Positions 43,529 through 53,011 of a stretch of 60,237 nt of DNA are shown piece after piece. Source of the stretch: Saprospiraceae bacterium (GTDB lineage Bacteria > Bacteroidota > Bacteroidia > Chitinophagales > Saprospiraceae); contig JANQQI010000031.1 of assembly GCA_028285085.1 (NCBI GenBank), positions 1-60,237 on the forward strand. Direction: 5' to 3'. Every line of letters starts with the position of its first letter. Positions within the stretch are counted from its first letter, which is position 1. Under the pieces are notes generated by a model, which worked only from the letters and a program-made list of their open reading frames with translations, ran no database searches and was not told where the DNA came from. Both the position numbers and the translations under genes were made by a program.

Positions 43529-44863
43529 ATGGAGCAAGCCTTGCTTTTTCTAATCCTTGGCCTGTGCCTCGGCGCGCTCGCCGCCTGGTTGATTACCCGC
43601 TATTGGCTCGCCGCCCGACAGCACCAGCAAATTGAAGCTGCCCTCAAGGTAGACTACGTCCATCGCGAGTTACACGAGTCACTCCAGCGACAGGCCGATA
43701 TCTTCCGGGATGATTTATTAGACAAGGAACAAGAGCTGCGACAACTTGGTCAGCAACTGGCGGGCCTGGAGCAGCAAAATCGGCATCTGGAAGAAAAGCT
43801 AAACAATCAAAAAGCCAGTTTGCAAGAATTACAAGCGCAATCTCGGCAGGAATTCACCAATATTGCCAATAAACTACTAGAAGAAAAAAGCGAGCGTTTT
43901 ACCCGCCAAAATCAACAGCAGCTCGATCAAATCCTCAGCCCTCTGAAAGAGAAAATCAATGCTTTTGAGCTCGGCATCCATCAACGCTTGCGGGAAGAAT
44001 CGGCAGACCGCATCTCTTTGAAAAAAGAAATTGAGCAGCTCCGTGATCTGAATCAGCAGCTTAGTCAAGATGCCAATAATCTCGTCAATGCCCTCAAAGG
44101 AGAGTCCAAAACCCAAGGAGATTGGGGCGAAGTCCAACTGGAACGCTTGCTGGAAAAAGCGGGCTTGAGTCGGGATATTCACTTTTCTACGCAGACCAGT
44201 TTTAAGGATGCACAAGGGAGAGATAAACGTCCCGATTGTCTCATTCATCTACCCGATCAAAAACATTTGATTATCGACTCCAAGGTCTCATTAGTGGCTT
44301 ACGAGAAGTTTTACAATGATCCCGACGAGGCGCAACGGAGCAAACACCGCAAAGCCCATCTAGAAAGTGTCAAACGGCATATCAAAGATTTAAGCAGCAA
44401 AAATTACCAGCAGCTCTATCAAATCAATAGCCCAGATTATCTCTTGCTTTATATTCCTTTGGAGCCTGCCTTTGGGCTGGCAATGCAAGAAGATCAGAAT
44501 TTATTTCTCGATGCACTCGATAAAAATATTGTAATCGTCACCTCTTCTACCCTACTCGCTACAATGCGAACGGTGGCTTTCATTTGGAAGCAAGAAAAGC
44601 AAAAACGTAGTGTGCTAGAAATTGCCCGCCAGAGTGGTTTACTGTACGATCGCTTTTGCAAATTTGTGGAAGATCTTCAAGGGGTAGGTCAACGACTCGA
44701 TCAGGCACAATCGGCCTATCAGGCAGCCATGCATAAGCTTACTGAAGCCAAGCGGCCGGGAGATACCCTCATCGGCCGGGCCGAAAAGATTCGTGCCTTA
44801 GGTGCCCGGGCATCGTACCGATTGCCACGCCAACTCCTGGATCACTTAGATGAGGAAGAGTAG
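43529..44863 (+). CDS. rmuC: DNA recombination protein RmuC
   Basis: 444 residues: N-terminal membrane helix (LFLILGLCLGALAAWLIT), a long Gln/Glu-rich coiled coil (30-190), then the RmuC nuclease-like core: TQGDWGEVQLERLLEKAGL, RPDCLIHLPDQKHLIIDSKVSL, and YLLLYIPLEPAF. The D...DSK pattern fits a PD-(D/E)XK fold. RmuC limits recombination at inverted repeats. It converges with nth, 11 bp between stops. Confidence 0.95.
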   Translation: MEQALLFLILGLCLGALAAWLITRYWLAARQHQQIEAALKVDYVHRELHESLQRQADIFRDDLLDKEQELRQLGQQLAGLEQQNRHLEEKLNNQKASLQELQAQSRQEFTNIANKLLEEKSERFTRQNQQQLDQILSPLKEKINAFELGIHQRLREESADRISLKKEIEQLRDLNQQLSQDANNLVNALKGESKTQGDWGEVQLERLLEKAGLSRDIHFSTQTSFKDAQGRDKRPDCLIHLPDQKHLIIDSKVSLVAYEKFYNDPDEAQRSKHRKAHLESVKRHIKDLSSKNYQQLYQINSPDYLLLYIPLEPAFGLAMQEDQNLFLDALDKNIVIVTSSTLLATMRTVAFIWKQEKQKRSVLEIARQSGLLYDRFCKFVEDLQGVGQRLDQAQSAYQAAMHKLTEAKRPGDTLIGRAEKIRALGARASYRLPRQLLDHLDEEE

Positions 44864-44874
44864 TAAACGTAGAC

Positions 44875-45510
44875 TTACTTAAGTAGGCTTTTGCGGCCGA
44901 ATTTGCTGCAAATTGGGCAATGATGAGGATCATGGCCTCGCGCCGGGCAATACTGTCGACCAAAGAAAATGATCTGGAGATGCAATTTATTCCAACGCTC
45001 ACGGGGAAATAGACGTTTTAAATCCGCCTCTGTTTTCTCTACATTTTTACCAGTACTCAACGCCCAACGATACGCCAAGCGATGGATATGCGTATCAACC
45101 GGGAAAGCCGGCACGCCAAAACCTTGAGACATCACCACAGAAGCTGTTTTATGCCCCACACCAGGCAGTGCCTCCAAATCTTCGAAGCTTTGTGGTACTT
45201 CTCCTCCGTGTTTATCCAAAAGGATTTGTGATAGGTCGTAGATCGCTTTGGATTTGCGGGGAGATAATCCACAAGGACGAATAATGGATTTGATCTCTTC
45301 GACCTCCAGTTCGATCATGGCTGCCGGATTATCCGCTCGCTCAAAGAGGTGCGGCGTCACTTTATTGACACGTTCATCTGTACATTGTGCGGATAGCAAT
45401 ACAGCTACCAGCAGCGTATAGTTGTCTTGATGATCGAGTGGAATTGGTGTCTCCGGATAAAGATCTTCCAGAATGGCCATGATCTCAGCTGCTTTCTCTT
45501 TCTTAGTCAT
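44875..45510 (-). CDS. nth: Endonuclease III
   Basis: 211 residues, HhH-GPD fold. The helix-hairpin-helix LPGVGHKTASVVM holds catalytic Lys121 and VDTHIHRL holds Asp139, matching E. coli Lys120/Asp138. The C-terminal iron-sulfur loop reads C188-X9-C198-X2-C201 and then ends without a fourth Cys, so the 4Fe-4S motif is incomplete compared with the usual C-X6-C-X2-C-X5-C. It removes oxidised pyrimidines. It starts 1 bp past the stop of the acyl-CoA reductase gene, the last gene of this operon. Confidence 0.95.
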   Translation of the reverse strand: MTKKEKAAEIMAILEDLYPETPIPLDHQDNYTLLVAVLLSAQCTDERVNKVTPHLFERADNPAAMIELEVEEIKSIIRPCGLSPRKSKAIYDLSQILLDKHGGEVPQSFEDLEALPGVGHKTASVVMSQGFGVPAFPVDTHIHRLAYRWALSTGKNVEKTEADLKRLFPRERWNKLHLQIIFFGRQYCPARGHDPHHCPICSKFGRKSLLK

Positions 45511-45511
45511 A

Positions 45512-46534
45512 CTAGTTAAGGTCGCTTAAAAATTGTAAGGTATCTACGCCATCAGCATAATCACTCAATTCCGGTTGCTGCGCCGCTCCAAAGGGCAAGG
45601 TAGCAACGCCCTCCAATATCTCGCTACTGACAATACATTGAATCTCCGCTTGCTTTTGCTCCAATTTTGCCCGCAGGTCCGTCTCATTCTCATAATACTC
45701 GTAATGCAATTGCGCAATTCGGGAAGCCAAGGCCTCATCTTCGGTGAGCAAGATGCATCCATTAGCGTAATGCGGTACCTGATTTAACAACAAAAGCGTG
45801 TAGTTGTAATCAAAATTATTCTTGTACTTATTATGGAGGACAATGTCATTGAAAGCATGTAGCGTCTCCAGTAAAGTATCAAATTTGTAATCCTTGGGGA
45901 CGTAAATCTTCGCTACATTACGGCAGCCTAGCCCAAAATATTGAAAAATATCCTCTCCTAAGGCCATTAACTGATCCTTGGATTCTTGGCCATCTAAAAT
46001 GGCTACGGCGTTGCGGTTGCGGCGAATAATGTGGGGGTATTTTCCAAAATAAGCCTCGAAGTAGCGCGCTGAGTTATTACTTCCTGTCGCAATAACGGCA
46101 TCAAATTGCTCCAGTTTGTCAACAAATTCAAAATACGCCCCTACTCTTTCGTCCTGAGCCGTCATCATCTTGATCAAATGTGGCAACAAAAATTTGTCCT
46201 TATCGGATAGTTTCACCTTAGCGCGATGCCCCGCGATGAATACACACAATAGATCGTGAAAACCGACTAAAGGAATATTTCCCGCCAGAATCAAACCTAC
46301 GGTACGAGAACTTTGGGGATTTCCCAAAGTGTAGCTAGCTGTCCAAGTTTGTAAAGCTTCGGTGTCAAGAAAATGGGTTGCAATCGCTTCCAGTGCTTGA
46401 AATGTATTTTCTTTGGTAAACCAGCCATTATGATGATAGGTTCGCAGCACTACTGCTTCCAGTAATTCATCGGGTTGTAGAAGGCTTTGTCCAAGTGCGC
46501 TCAGCGCATCAATTCTTTCCTGTAATGTCATCAT
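45512..46534 (-). CDS. Acyl-CoA reductase (LuxC-like, Bacteroidota type)
   Basis: 340 residues. It resembles the LuxC/aldehyde-dehydrogenase-like acyl-CoA reductases: SSRTVGLILAGNIPLVGFHD (nucleotide-binding segment), VIATGSNNSARYFEAYF, and GLGCRNVAKIYVP with the likely catalytic Cys. It would reduce an acyl-CoA to aldehyde using NAD(P)H. No luciferase gene is near. The first 26 nt overlap the end of the DUF1415 gene, indicating coupled translation. Confidence 0.85.
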   Translation of the reverse strand: MMTLQERIDALSALGQSLLQPDELLEAVVLRTYHHNGWFTKENTFQALEAIATHFLDTEALQTWTASYTLGNPQSSRTVGLILAGNIPLVGFHDLLCVFIAGHRAKVKLSDKDKFLLPHLIKMMTAQDERVGAYFEFVDKLEQFDAVIATGSNNSARYFEAYFGKYPHIIRRNRNAVAILDGQESKDQLMALGEDIFQYFGLGCRNVAKIYVPKDYKFDTLLETLHAFNDIVLHNKYKNNFDYNYTLLLLNQVPHYANGCILLTEDEALASRIAQLHYEYYENETDLRAKLEQKQAEIQCIVSSEILEGVATLPFGAAQQPELSDYADGVDTLQFLSDLN

Positions 46535-47066
46535 ACCATTGCGTTAACAAATCGAAGCCCAGGCGGTTCATGGTTTCAATATTCCGCTGGGGAATTTGCT
46601 CGGGATTCGGAAAATGCTCCAAGGCTTCAGCCATTTGGGCTTCGCGTAGCAGGTGCAGCATCGGATAAGGCGAGCGATTAGTAAAATTTTCGGGAGCGTC
46701 AATCGCTGTGTCCGCGAACTGATAATGCGGATGGAAAGACGCTAGCTGAATAATGCCTGTCAATTCCAATTTCTCGAGCAAAAATTCGGTCAAAGATAGG
46801 TAATCTAGATAAGATGAAAAGTCGGTAAGCGCTTCTGGGTGGATCAGTAGCGTTGTTTCTACCTCTTCGACGGACACGTCTCGGAGGTAAAACAGTTCTT
46901 CCACTAAATGCTCACTTAATGCTTCGGGATCTTTTGCCTCGCTCACTCGATAACGAATCTTCTCGGCTGCGAAAGGCTGGGCAGCAAAAGGACACAAGCG
47001 CTGACCAATAACCAATTTTTCAATCCAATGACGTGTTTGAGCAATCACCTGTTTTGCATCAGTCAT
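46509..47066 (-). CDS. DUF1415 family protein
   Basis: 185 residues from the ATG at 47064-47066, which overlaps the rluD stop by 8 nt; an in-frame ATG four codons earlier is also possible. Signatures are TRHWIEKLVIGQRLCPFA near the start, TLLIHPEALTDFSSYLDYL, and IQLASFHPHYQFADT with APENFTNRSPYPMLHLLRE. The family has conserved Cys and His but no known function. It is embedded in the rluD-acyl-CoA reductase-nth operon. Confidence 0.9.
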   Translation of the reverse strand: MTDAKQVIAQTRHWIEKLVIGQRLCPFAAQPFAAEKIRYRVSEAKDPEALSEHLVEELFYLRDVSVEEVETTLLIHPEALTDFSSYLDYLSLTEFLLEKLELTGIIQLASFHPHYQFADTAIDAPENFTNRSPYPMLHLLREAQMAEALEHFPNPEQIPQRNIETMNRLGFDLLTQWYDDITGKN

Positions 47067-48159
47067 CTTCCTGATCAACTTCTTGTTCTATAATTGTTTT
47101 TCGAGTGGAAACGTAACTACGCCATTTATCCAAGACGGCTTGAAAATCCTCGGGCAACTCGGAATCAAAATGGACCTTCTCCCCCGTTCTGGGATGAATA
47201 AAACCTAATGACCGGGCGTGCAAGGCTTGGCGCGGCATCATCTTAAAACAGTTTTCTACAAACTGTCGATATTTTGAGAATACCGTCCCTTTCATAATGC
47301 GATCACCACCGTAGCGATAATCACTGAATAAGGGATGGCCCTGCCATTTAAAATGGATCCGAATTTGATGTGTACGCCCCGTTTCTAGACGACATTCAAC
47401 TAAACTGACGTAATACAAGCGCTCGATAACTTTGTAATGGGTCACGGCGTATTTTCCTTGGTCTCCTTCCGGGAATACCTTGCGAAGCATGGGATACTTG
47501 GGATCTCGACCGATATGACCGATAATCGTCCCCTCATCCTCTTTGGGTTCTCCCCAGATCAAAGCCAGGTACCGCCGCTCGGTAATGTGATCGTAAAATT
47601 GGCGCGACAGATGAGTCATAGCCGATTCCGTCTTCGCAATAACTAATAAACCAGAAGTATCTTTATCGATGCGATGCACTAATCCCGGGCGATCAGAAAA
47701 ATTGCCTTCTTTGACGGGGAGATTAAGCTGTTGGAAATAATGAGCCAATCCATTGACTAAGGTTCCTGAATAAACCCCCACTCCTGGATGCACCACCAAG
47801 CCCGGCGGCTTATGCACAATCATCAAATCATCGTCTTCGTAACGGATATCGAGCGGCATCTCCTCGGGGATGACATGAGTGTTTTCGTAAGGCGGCTTGG
47901 CCAAGGCAATTGTCACCAAGTCTCCCGGACGGATGCGGTAATTTGGCTTGGTATTGTGCCCGTTAACCCGAATCATACCGGCGCGAATAGCCCCCTGAAT
48001 ACGACTACGGGATACTCTCTCCAGTCGGTCTAGTAGAAACTTATCAATACGTACCGGGCTTTGCTTAGGATCAGCTGTGAACCGATAATGCTCGAATAAT
48101 TCTTTCGGATCGAGCGCATCATCGTCGTTATACACCTCATCGGGCAGTTCTTCGCTCAT
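47059..48159 (-). CDS. rluD: RluD-type 23S rRNA pseudouridine synthase
   Basis: 366 residues: acidic N-terminal extension, S4 RNA-binding domain (about 35-95; VRIDKFLLDRLERVSRSRIQ), and the RluA-family catalytic domain. HRIDKDTSGLLVIAKT holds the catalytic Asp, and LETGRTHQIRIHF and GHPLFSDYRYGG follow. It isomerises uridines in the large-subunit RNA. First gene of the four-gene operon ending with nth. Confidence 0.93.
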   Translation of the reverse strand: MSEELPDEVYNDDDALDPKELFEHYRFTADPKQSPVRIDKFLLDRLERVSRSRIQGAIRAGMIRVNGHNTKPNYRIRPGDLVTIALAKPPYENTHVIPEEMPLDIRYEDDDLMIVHKPPGLVVHPGVGVYSGTLVNGLAHYFQQLNLPVKEGNFSDRPGLVHRIDKDTSGLLVIAKTESAMTHLSRQFYDHITERRYLALIWGEPKEDEGTIIGHIGRDPKYPMLRKVFPEGDQGKYAVTHYKVIERLYYVSLVECRLETGRTHQIRIHFKWQGHPLFSDYRYGGDRIMKGTVFSKYRQFVENCFKMMPRQALHARSLGFIHPRTGEKVHFDSELPEDFQAVLDKWRSYVSTRKTIIEQEVDQEDD

Positions 48160-48268
48160 GACAGTTGCAGTCTTTTGCTGACAAATATACTTGAAAATCC
48201 GTGTTTTAGGGTAGTACGACGGGTATGATTTGCGGAGAACAAATCATAGCAAATTAGAAGTAAGTATT

Positions 48269-49021
48269 TTAGAACATAAAGGACACCCCAATCTGTGGAA
48301 CTAGCAGATCTGTAACGGAATTGCGCTCTTCAAATGCATCAACCGGTTCAATGATTGGGCGAGGTGGATCTTCACTGCGCACATTATAATCCGCAGCGGA
48401 ACCTTTGAGGAAGGCCACTGAGATATCAAACTTAATCAATGGCCAGCGCCGATCCTCACTAATTGTCAGGCCAACTACGCCGCCATAGCTAAAGGCAAAA
48501 TCGCCCCCCTCGATATCAGTATCGACCAAGGAGAAATCAGGATTTTCGTGATCAATATAATTTGTACGTGTATACAAATTTTTAAATCCGATCTTCCCTT
48601 CAAAATAAGGTTGGAAGGTGGTATTGTGAATAGGTACAATGCGCAGGGTCAAATGCCCCATAAACATACTCGTTCGAGTAACCCGTTCGACCTCATATTC
48701 GAAACCATCACCGTCGAGAAGCCAAATCCAGTCACTTTCCCGATCGTAGGTCAACCAGGAGAAGGAAGCACCTAAATGAACCGGAGATCTTAGTTTTTTC
48801 AAACGCCACAGCAATGTCCCGCCAAATCCCCAAGCATTTTGATCGAGGTTTTCCCGAAACTCATTGATCGGGATACCAATTAGAAACTTAGAGTCGAAGA
48901 TAAAATTAGCGTACAGACTATCTTTTCCCATGGTATTATCCTGGCCCTGTAAATCACTGGCCGTGAATAGCACTAGGGCTATACTGCAAAAGATAAGTTT
49001 TAGTCTGTCAACCGTCGTCAT
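48269..49021 (-). CDS. Outer-membrane beta-barrel-like protein
   Basis: 250 residues from the ATG at 49019-49021; an upstream in-frame TTG adds five residues ahead of the signal peptide and is not preferred. After the signal peptide (FCSIALVLFTASDLQGQ), alternating strands and a C-terminal Phe (VPQIGVSFMF) point to a small outer-membrane barrel. No closer family. It lies alone, 109 bp upstream of rluD on the same strand. Confidence 0.65.
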   Translation of the reverse strand: MTTVDRLKLIFCSIALVLFTASDLQGQDNTMGKDSLYANFIFDSKFLIGIPINEFRENLDQNAWGFGGTLLWRLKKLRSPVHLGASFSWLTYDRESDWIWLLDGDGFEYEVERVTRTSMFMGHLTLRIVPIHNTTFQPYFEGKIGFKNLYTRTNYIDHENPDFSLVDTDIEGGDFAFSYGGVVGLTISEDRRWPLIKFDISVAFLKGSAADYNVRSEDPPRPIIEPVDAFEERNSVTDLLVPQIGVSFMF

Positions 49022-49139
49022 TATCAGATGATTCAATTATGGTACTTTACTAATAATACGAACATCTGAACGGAAACGGAAGTTTAATCGACAAAACCTA
49101 CCGAATTTATCCACCTTGAAACGGAAAAAGGCGTGGGAA

Positions 49140-49517
49140 TTAAGCCTCAGGGCTGTATTTGACGTTAATATTGATCCAAATCGCCCGAGCAAGCCGGAAA
49201 ATCCAAACAAATAAAATAGCCATTACAAAGATTAACAGGGCAAAAGAAGCCCCCGTACTCCACCCTAAATACCAATGAAAAAAGGCAATGAATACAATAC
49301 AAAACCAGCCAGTAAAAATGTAAGAGATAAACATAGCACCATAATAAAATCCCGGCTCAGGCATGTAAGACTGCCCACAATGGGGACATTTTTTGGGCAT
49401 ATCAAATGGTTTCTGGAAAGAAAAGGTTGGTGTTTCAAAAAGGTTGCCTTCATGACAACGCGGGCATTTCAAATTGAAAATGCTGTAAGGTTTTGAGCCT
49501 TTTGTGAACAGCCCCAT
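49140..49517 (-). CDS. DUF983 family membrane protein
   Basis: 125 residues. Two zinc-ribbon-like CxxC pairs (LKCPRCHEGNLFE and KKCPHCGQSYMPEPGFYYGAM) precede two membrane helices (about 63-82 and 86-108). The CPRC...CPHC...EPGFYxGA pattern is DUF983. Function unknown. Confidence 0.92.
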   Translation of the reverse strand: MGLFTKGSKPYSIFNLKCPRCHEGNLFETPTFSFQKPFDMPKKCPHCGQSYMPEPGFYYGAMFISYIFTGWFCIVFIAFFHWYLGWSTGASFALLIFVMAILFVWIFRLARAIWININVKYSPEA

Positions 49518-49714
49518 ATTATTGTGCGTTTAGTGGTTTATATTATAAAAAACGATTAGAGATCATAGGATGTTTTTAGAAAAATAGTTTTCTTCCTATC
49601 CGTTTAATCGTCACTTTATTTCCCACAAAATTCCGAAATTGACGACAAAAAGCCATAGGATCATCAACGAATCCTCAATTCATACGCTATCTAAATTGTA
49701 CTGAATACTCTAAG

Positions 49715-50935
49715 ATGAAAGAACAACAGCAAATAGGCTCGTTTTGTGTGCACGAAATGCCCGATCCTCGAACGACCAAGCCGCATCAGTTACCCATTTA
49801 TGCGACTTCTTCTTTTGAATTCGAAAATATCGATCAAGGTATAGATATCTTCTCTGGTCGCGCCGAAGGACATGTCTATGGCCGTTATGGTAATCCGACC
49901 ATCGAGGCCGTTGCGGAAAAGATTGCCCGCCTCGAAGGCTACCAGCTAGATATGCAACCTAGTGCCATCATGGTCAGTTCGGGCATGGCCGCCATCTCAA
50001 CCCTTGGAATGGCTTGCCTCAAAGCGGGTGATAAAGTATTGACCCAAGGCAATCTTTACGGTGGCACCACGGAGCTTTTTCTCAAGGTATTCGGGCAATT
50101 AGGTATCGAGACCGTATTCTGTAATTTACAAGATCCCTCGGCGGTGGAGCAAGCCCTTAAAAATGATCCGGCTATCCGACTGCTCTACTTTGAAACCCCG
50201 GCGAATCCCAGTCTCGCCTGTGTAGATATTGCTCTGATGGCCGAGTTGGGTAAAAAGTACAATTGCTGGACTGCCATCGACAATACCTTTTGTACGCCTT
50301 ATTTACAGCAGCCGCTAGGTCTTGGCGTAGATTTCTCGATTCACTCCACGACTAAATATCTCAATGGTCACGGCAACTCCATTGCCGGAGTGATTGTAGG
50401 TCGCGATCCAGAGTTTATGCAACAAAAAGTCTGGCAAGTGATGAAGCTGACGGGTACTAATTGCAATCCCTGGGATGCCTGGCTAACGAATAATGGAATC
50501 AAAACCCTTGAACTCCGTATGAATCGCCACTGTGAAAATGCCATGGTGATCGCTCAACATCTCGATCAACATCCGCAGGTCGAGCGGGTGAATTATAATG
50601 GCTTACCGGACCACCCCGATCATACTGTGGCGAAAAAACAGATGCGGGCCTTCGGTGGCATGCTGAGTTTTGAGTTGCGAGGCGGGCTACAGGCCGGCAT
50701 TGACTTTATGAATCAAATTCGCTTCTGTACCTTGGCCCCAACCCTGGGTGATGTAGATACTTTGATCTTACATCCGGCGTCCATGTCACATCTAAATGTA
50801 GATCGCGAGGTTCGCCTGCGCAATGGCATTACCGATGGCTTAATTCGTCTTTCGGTAGGTATTGAAAATGTAGAGGACATTATCAATGATCTGGAACAGG
50901 CTATGTCAAGCGTCCCCGCTTCCCGAGCTCAATAA
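49715..50935 (+). CDS. PLP-dependent trans-sulfuration enzyme (gamma-lyase/sulfhydrylase-like)
   Basis: 406 residues, Cys/Met-metabolism family. YGRYGNPTIEAVAEKIARLE is the N-terminal signature, AIDNTFCTPYLQQP has the PLP Asp, and HSTTKYLNGHGNSIAG has the Schiff-base Lys. At the position of the methionine gamma-lyase active-site Cys (LYGCT) this protein has Gly (LYGGT), so it is more likely a cystathionine gamma-lyase or O-acetylhomoserine sulfhydrylase relative. The last 35 bp overlap, tail to tail, the 3' end of the phosphoesterase gene on the other strand. Confidence 0.9.
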   Translation: MKEQQQIGSFCVHEMPDPRTTKPHQLPIYATSSFEFENIDQGIDIFSGRAEGHVYGRYGNPTIEAVAEKIARLEGYQLDMQPSAIMVSSGMAAISTLGMACLKAGDKVLTQGNLYGGTTELFLKVFGQLGIETVFCNLQDPSAVEQALKNDPAIRLLYFETPANPSLACVDIALMAELGKKYNCWTAIDNTFCTPYLQQPLGLGVDFSIHSTTKYLNGHGNSIAGVIVGRDPEFMQQKVWQVMKLTGTNCNPWDAWLTNNGIKTLELRMNRHCENAMVIAQHLDQHPQVERVNYNGLPDHPDHTVAKKQMRAFGGMLSFELRGGLQAGIDFMNQIRFCTLAPTLGDVDTLILHPASMSHLNVDREVRLRNGITDGLIRLSVGIENVEDIINDLEQAMSSVPASRAQ

Positions 50936-51407
50936 CTTCTAAGCCGGATAGCTGTCCTTGATCAATGCCAAATCGTACGACAGTACGAATTTTATGGAAT
51001 CCATGCTGACCACAGGCCCCTGGATTAATATGCAGCAGATCGTGTTTTCGGTCGGGCATCACCTTTAAGATATGTGAGTGCCCACAAATAAATAAGTCAG
51101 GCGCATTGGCGGCCATACCTTCGCGCACTCTTTTGTTATATCGACCGGGATAGCCACCAATATGCGTGATCCAAACATCCATCCCTTCACAATCAAAGCG
51201 TAAGTCCAGAGGAAACTCGCGTCGAAACACCCCACCATCGATATTCCCATAGACCGCCTTGAGTGGCCGAAATTGCTCTAATTGCTCAACGACCTCCATG
51301 CTTCCAATATCTCCAGCGTGCCACACCTCATCCACCTCCGAGAAATAATCGAAGATTTTCTCATCCAGATACGAGTGCGTATCCGACAGTAATCCAATCT
51401 TTTTCAT
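50901..51407 (-). CDS. YfcE/MJ0936-type metallophosphoesterase
   Basis: 168 residues. The dinuclear metal site is complete: LLSDTH, HAGDIG, GNID, a His in THIGG, and GHSH near 122. This subfamily hydrolyses small phosphodiesters. It starts 11 nt after the carboxylase gene stop in the same operon and overlaps the convergent PLP gene by 35 bp at its 3' end. Confidence 0.92.
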   Translation of the reverse strand: MKKIGLLSDTHSYLDEKIFDYFSEVDEVWHAGDIGSMEVVEQLEQFRPLKAVYGNIDGGVFRREFPLDLRFDCEGMDVWITHIGGYPGRYNKRVREGMAANAPDLFICGHSHILKVMPDRKHDLLHINPGACGQHGFHKIRTVVRFGIDQGQLSGLEVIELGKRGRLT

Positions 51408-51418
51408 GTTGCTTAAAT

Positions 51419-52960
51419 CTACAAGGGAATATTGCCGTGTTTTTTCTTCGGCAAATGATCGACTTTGTTCTCCAACATTGCAAAAGCTTTGATCAGTTTA
51501 CGGCGACTATCTCGTGGAATAATCACTTCATCTACAAAGCCTCTTTGGGTTGCGCTGTAGGGGTTAGCAAATTTCTCCGCGTATTCCGCTTCCTTCTCCG
51601 CTAACTTGGCTACAGGATCTTCGGCAGCACCAATCTCCCGGCGGAAGATAATCTCCGAGGCGCCTTTGGCACCCATTACGGCAATTTCGGCTCCTGGCCA
51701 AGCGAAGTTCAAATCCGCCCCAATATGTTTGGAGTTCATTACATCGTAGGCCCCACCATAAGCTTTGCGAGTAATTAAAGTTACTCGAGGTACCGTCGCT
51801 TCGCTAAACGCGTAAAGCAATTTTGCACCATTGACGATGATGCCATTCCATTCCTGATCGGTGCCCGGCAAAAAGCCTGGAACATCGACCAGCACCAGCA
51901 TGGGAATATTGAAGCAATCACAAAAACGAACAAAGCGCGCCGCCTTCTTTGAGCTTTCGACATCCAGTACACCGGCTAAGCTCACGGGTTGGTTGGCGAT
52001 AATACCGACGCTGCGGCCTGCCAGCCGCGCAAAACCAACGACAATATTTTCGGCGTAAGCCTCATGGATTTCAAAAAAGCTTTCCGTATCCATAATGCCA
52101 TGAATAACTTCACGCATATCATAAGGCTGCTGCGGATTATCCGGGACGATATTCATCAGTTCTTCGCGGACTTCATCACCAATGGTGTAGGGTGCCATCG
52201 GGACTTTGTCTTCGCAATTTTGTGGGATATAACTGAGCAGGGTTTTAATTTTTTCCAGGCAGATCAGATCATTGCCAGCCGTTAGGTGTGTAACACCGGA
52301 TTTAGTGGCGTGAGCGGTGGCGCCACCGAGATCCTCGGCGCTCACCTCTTCGTTGGTTACTGTTTTCACTACATTGGGGCCAGTGACAAACATGTAGGAA
52401 GTCCCTTCCACCATAATCGTAAAATCAGTCATCGCTGGCGAGTAGACAGCACCACCCGCGCAGGGGCCCATGATCGCCGAAATTTGGGGGACCACTCCAC
52501 TGGCCATCACATTGCGGTAGAAAATATCCGCATAGCCGCCAAGAGATTTTACACCTTCCTGAATACGCGCACCACCGGAATCATTTAAGCCAATCACCGG
52601 CGCGCCATTTTTCATTGCCAGATCCATAATCTTGCAAATCTTCTCGGCGTGTGTCTCCGAAAGAGCACCCCCAAAAACGGTAAAATCCTGAGCAAATACG
52701 TACACCAATCGACCATTGACAGTACCGTAACCAGTGATGACTCCATCTCCGTAAAACTGTTGCTTTTCCATACCGAAATCACGGCTGCGGTGCGTGACCA
52801 GCATCCCAATTTCCTCAAAAGAACCGCTATCCAGGAAAAAGTGAATGCGTTCGCGGGCGGTGAGCTTCCCTTTTTGATGTTGTTTGACAATACGGGCTTC
52901 CCCTCCTCCCAATTGGGCCTGTTGAATTTTATCTTCTAAAATTTGGATTTTATCTTGCAT
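51419..52960 (-). CDS. Acyl-CoA carboxylase beta subunit (propionyl/methylmalonyl-CoA type)
   Basis: 513 residues, crotonase-fold carboxyltransferase with N- and C-halves. [20 protein letters not shown] and [21 protein letters not shown] form one oxyanion hole; [22 protein letters not shown] and [17 protein letters not shown] the other. It transfers carboxyl from biotin to propionyl- or acetyl-CoA, or works in reverse. The biotin carboxylase and carrier are not in this window. Operon with the phosphoesterase. Confidence 0.93.
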   Translation of the reverse strand: MQDKIQILEDKIQQAQLGGGEARIVKQHQKGKLTARERIHFFLDSGSFEEIGMLVTHRSRDFGMEKQQFYGDGVITGYGTVNGRLVYVFAQDFTVFGGALSETHAEKICKIMDLAMKNGAPVIGLNDSGGARIQEGVKSLGGYADIFYRNVMASGVVPQISAIMGPCAGGAVYSPAMTDFTIMVEGTSYMFVTGPNVVKTVTNEEVSAEDLGGATAHATKSGVTHLTAGNDLICLEKIKTLLSYIPQNCEDKVPMAPYTIGDEVREELMNIVPDNPQQPYDMREVIHGIMDTESFFEIHEAYAENIVVGFARLAGRSVGIIANQPVSLAGVLDVESSKKAARFVRFCDCFNIPMLVLVDVPGFLPGTDQEWNGIIVNGAKLLYAFSEATVPRVTLITRKAYGGAYDVMNSKHIGADLNFAWPGAEIAVMGAKGASEIIFRREIGAAEDPVAKLAEKEAEYAEKFANPYSATQRGFVDEVIIPRDSRRKLIKAFAMLENKVDHLPKKKHGNIPL

Positions 52961-53011
52961 GGACTAGCACTATTTTTGTGATGGCTAAGATACGAAAATG
53001 ACTATTGGAAA

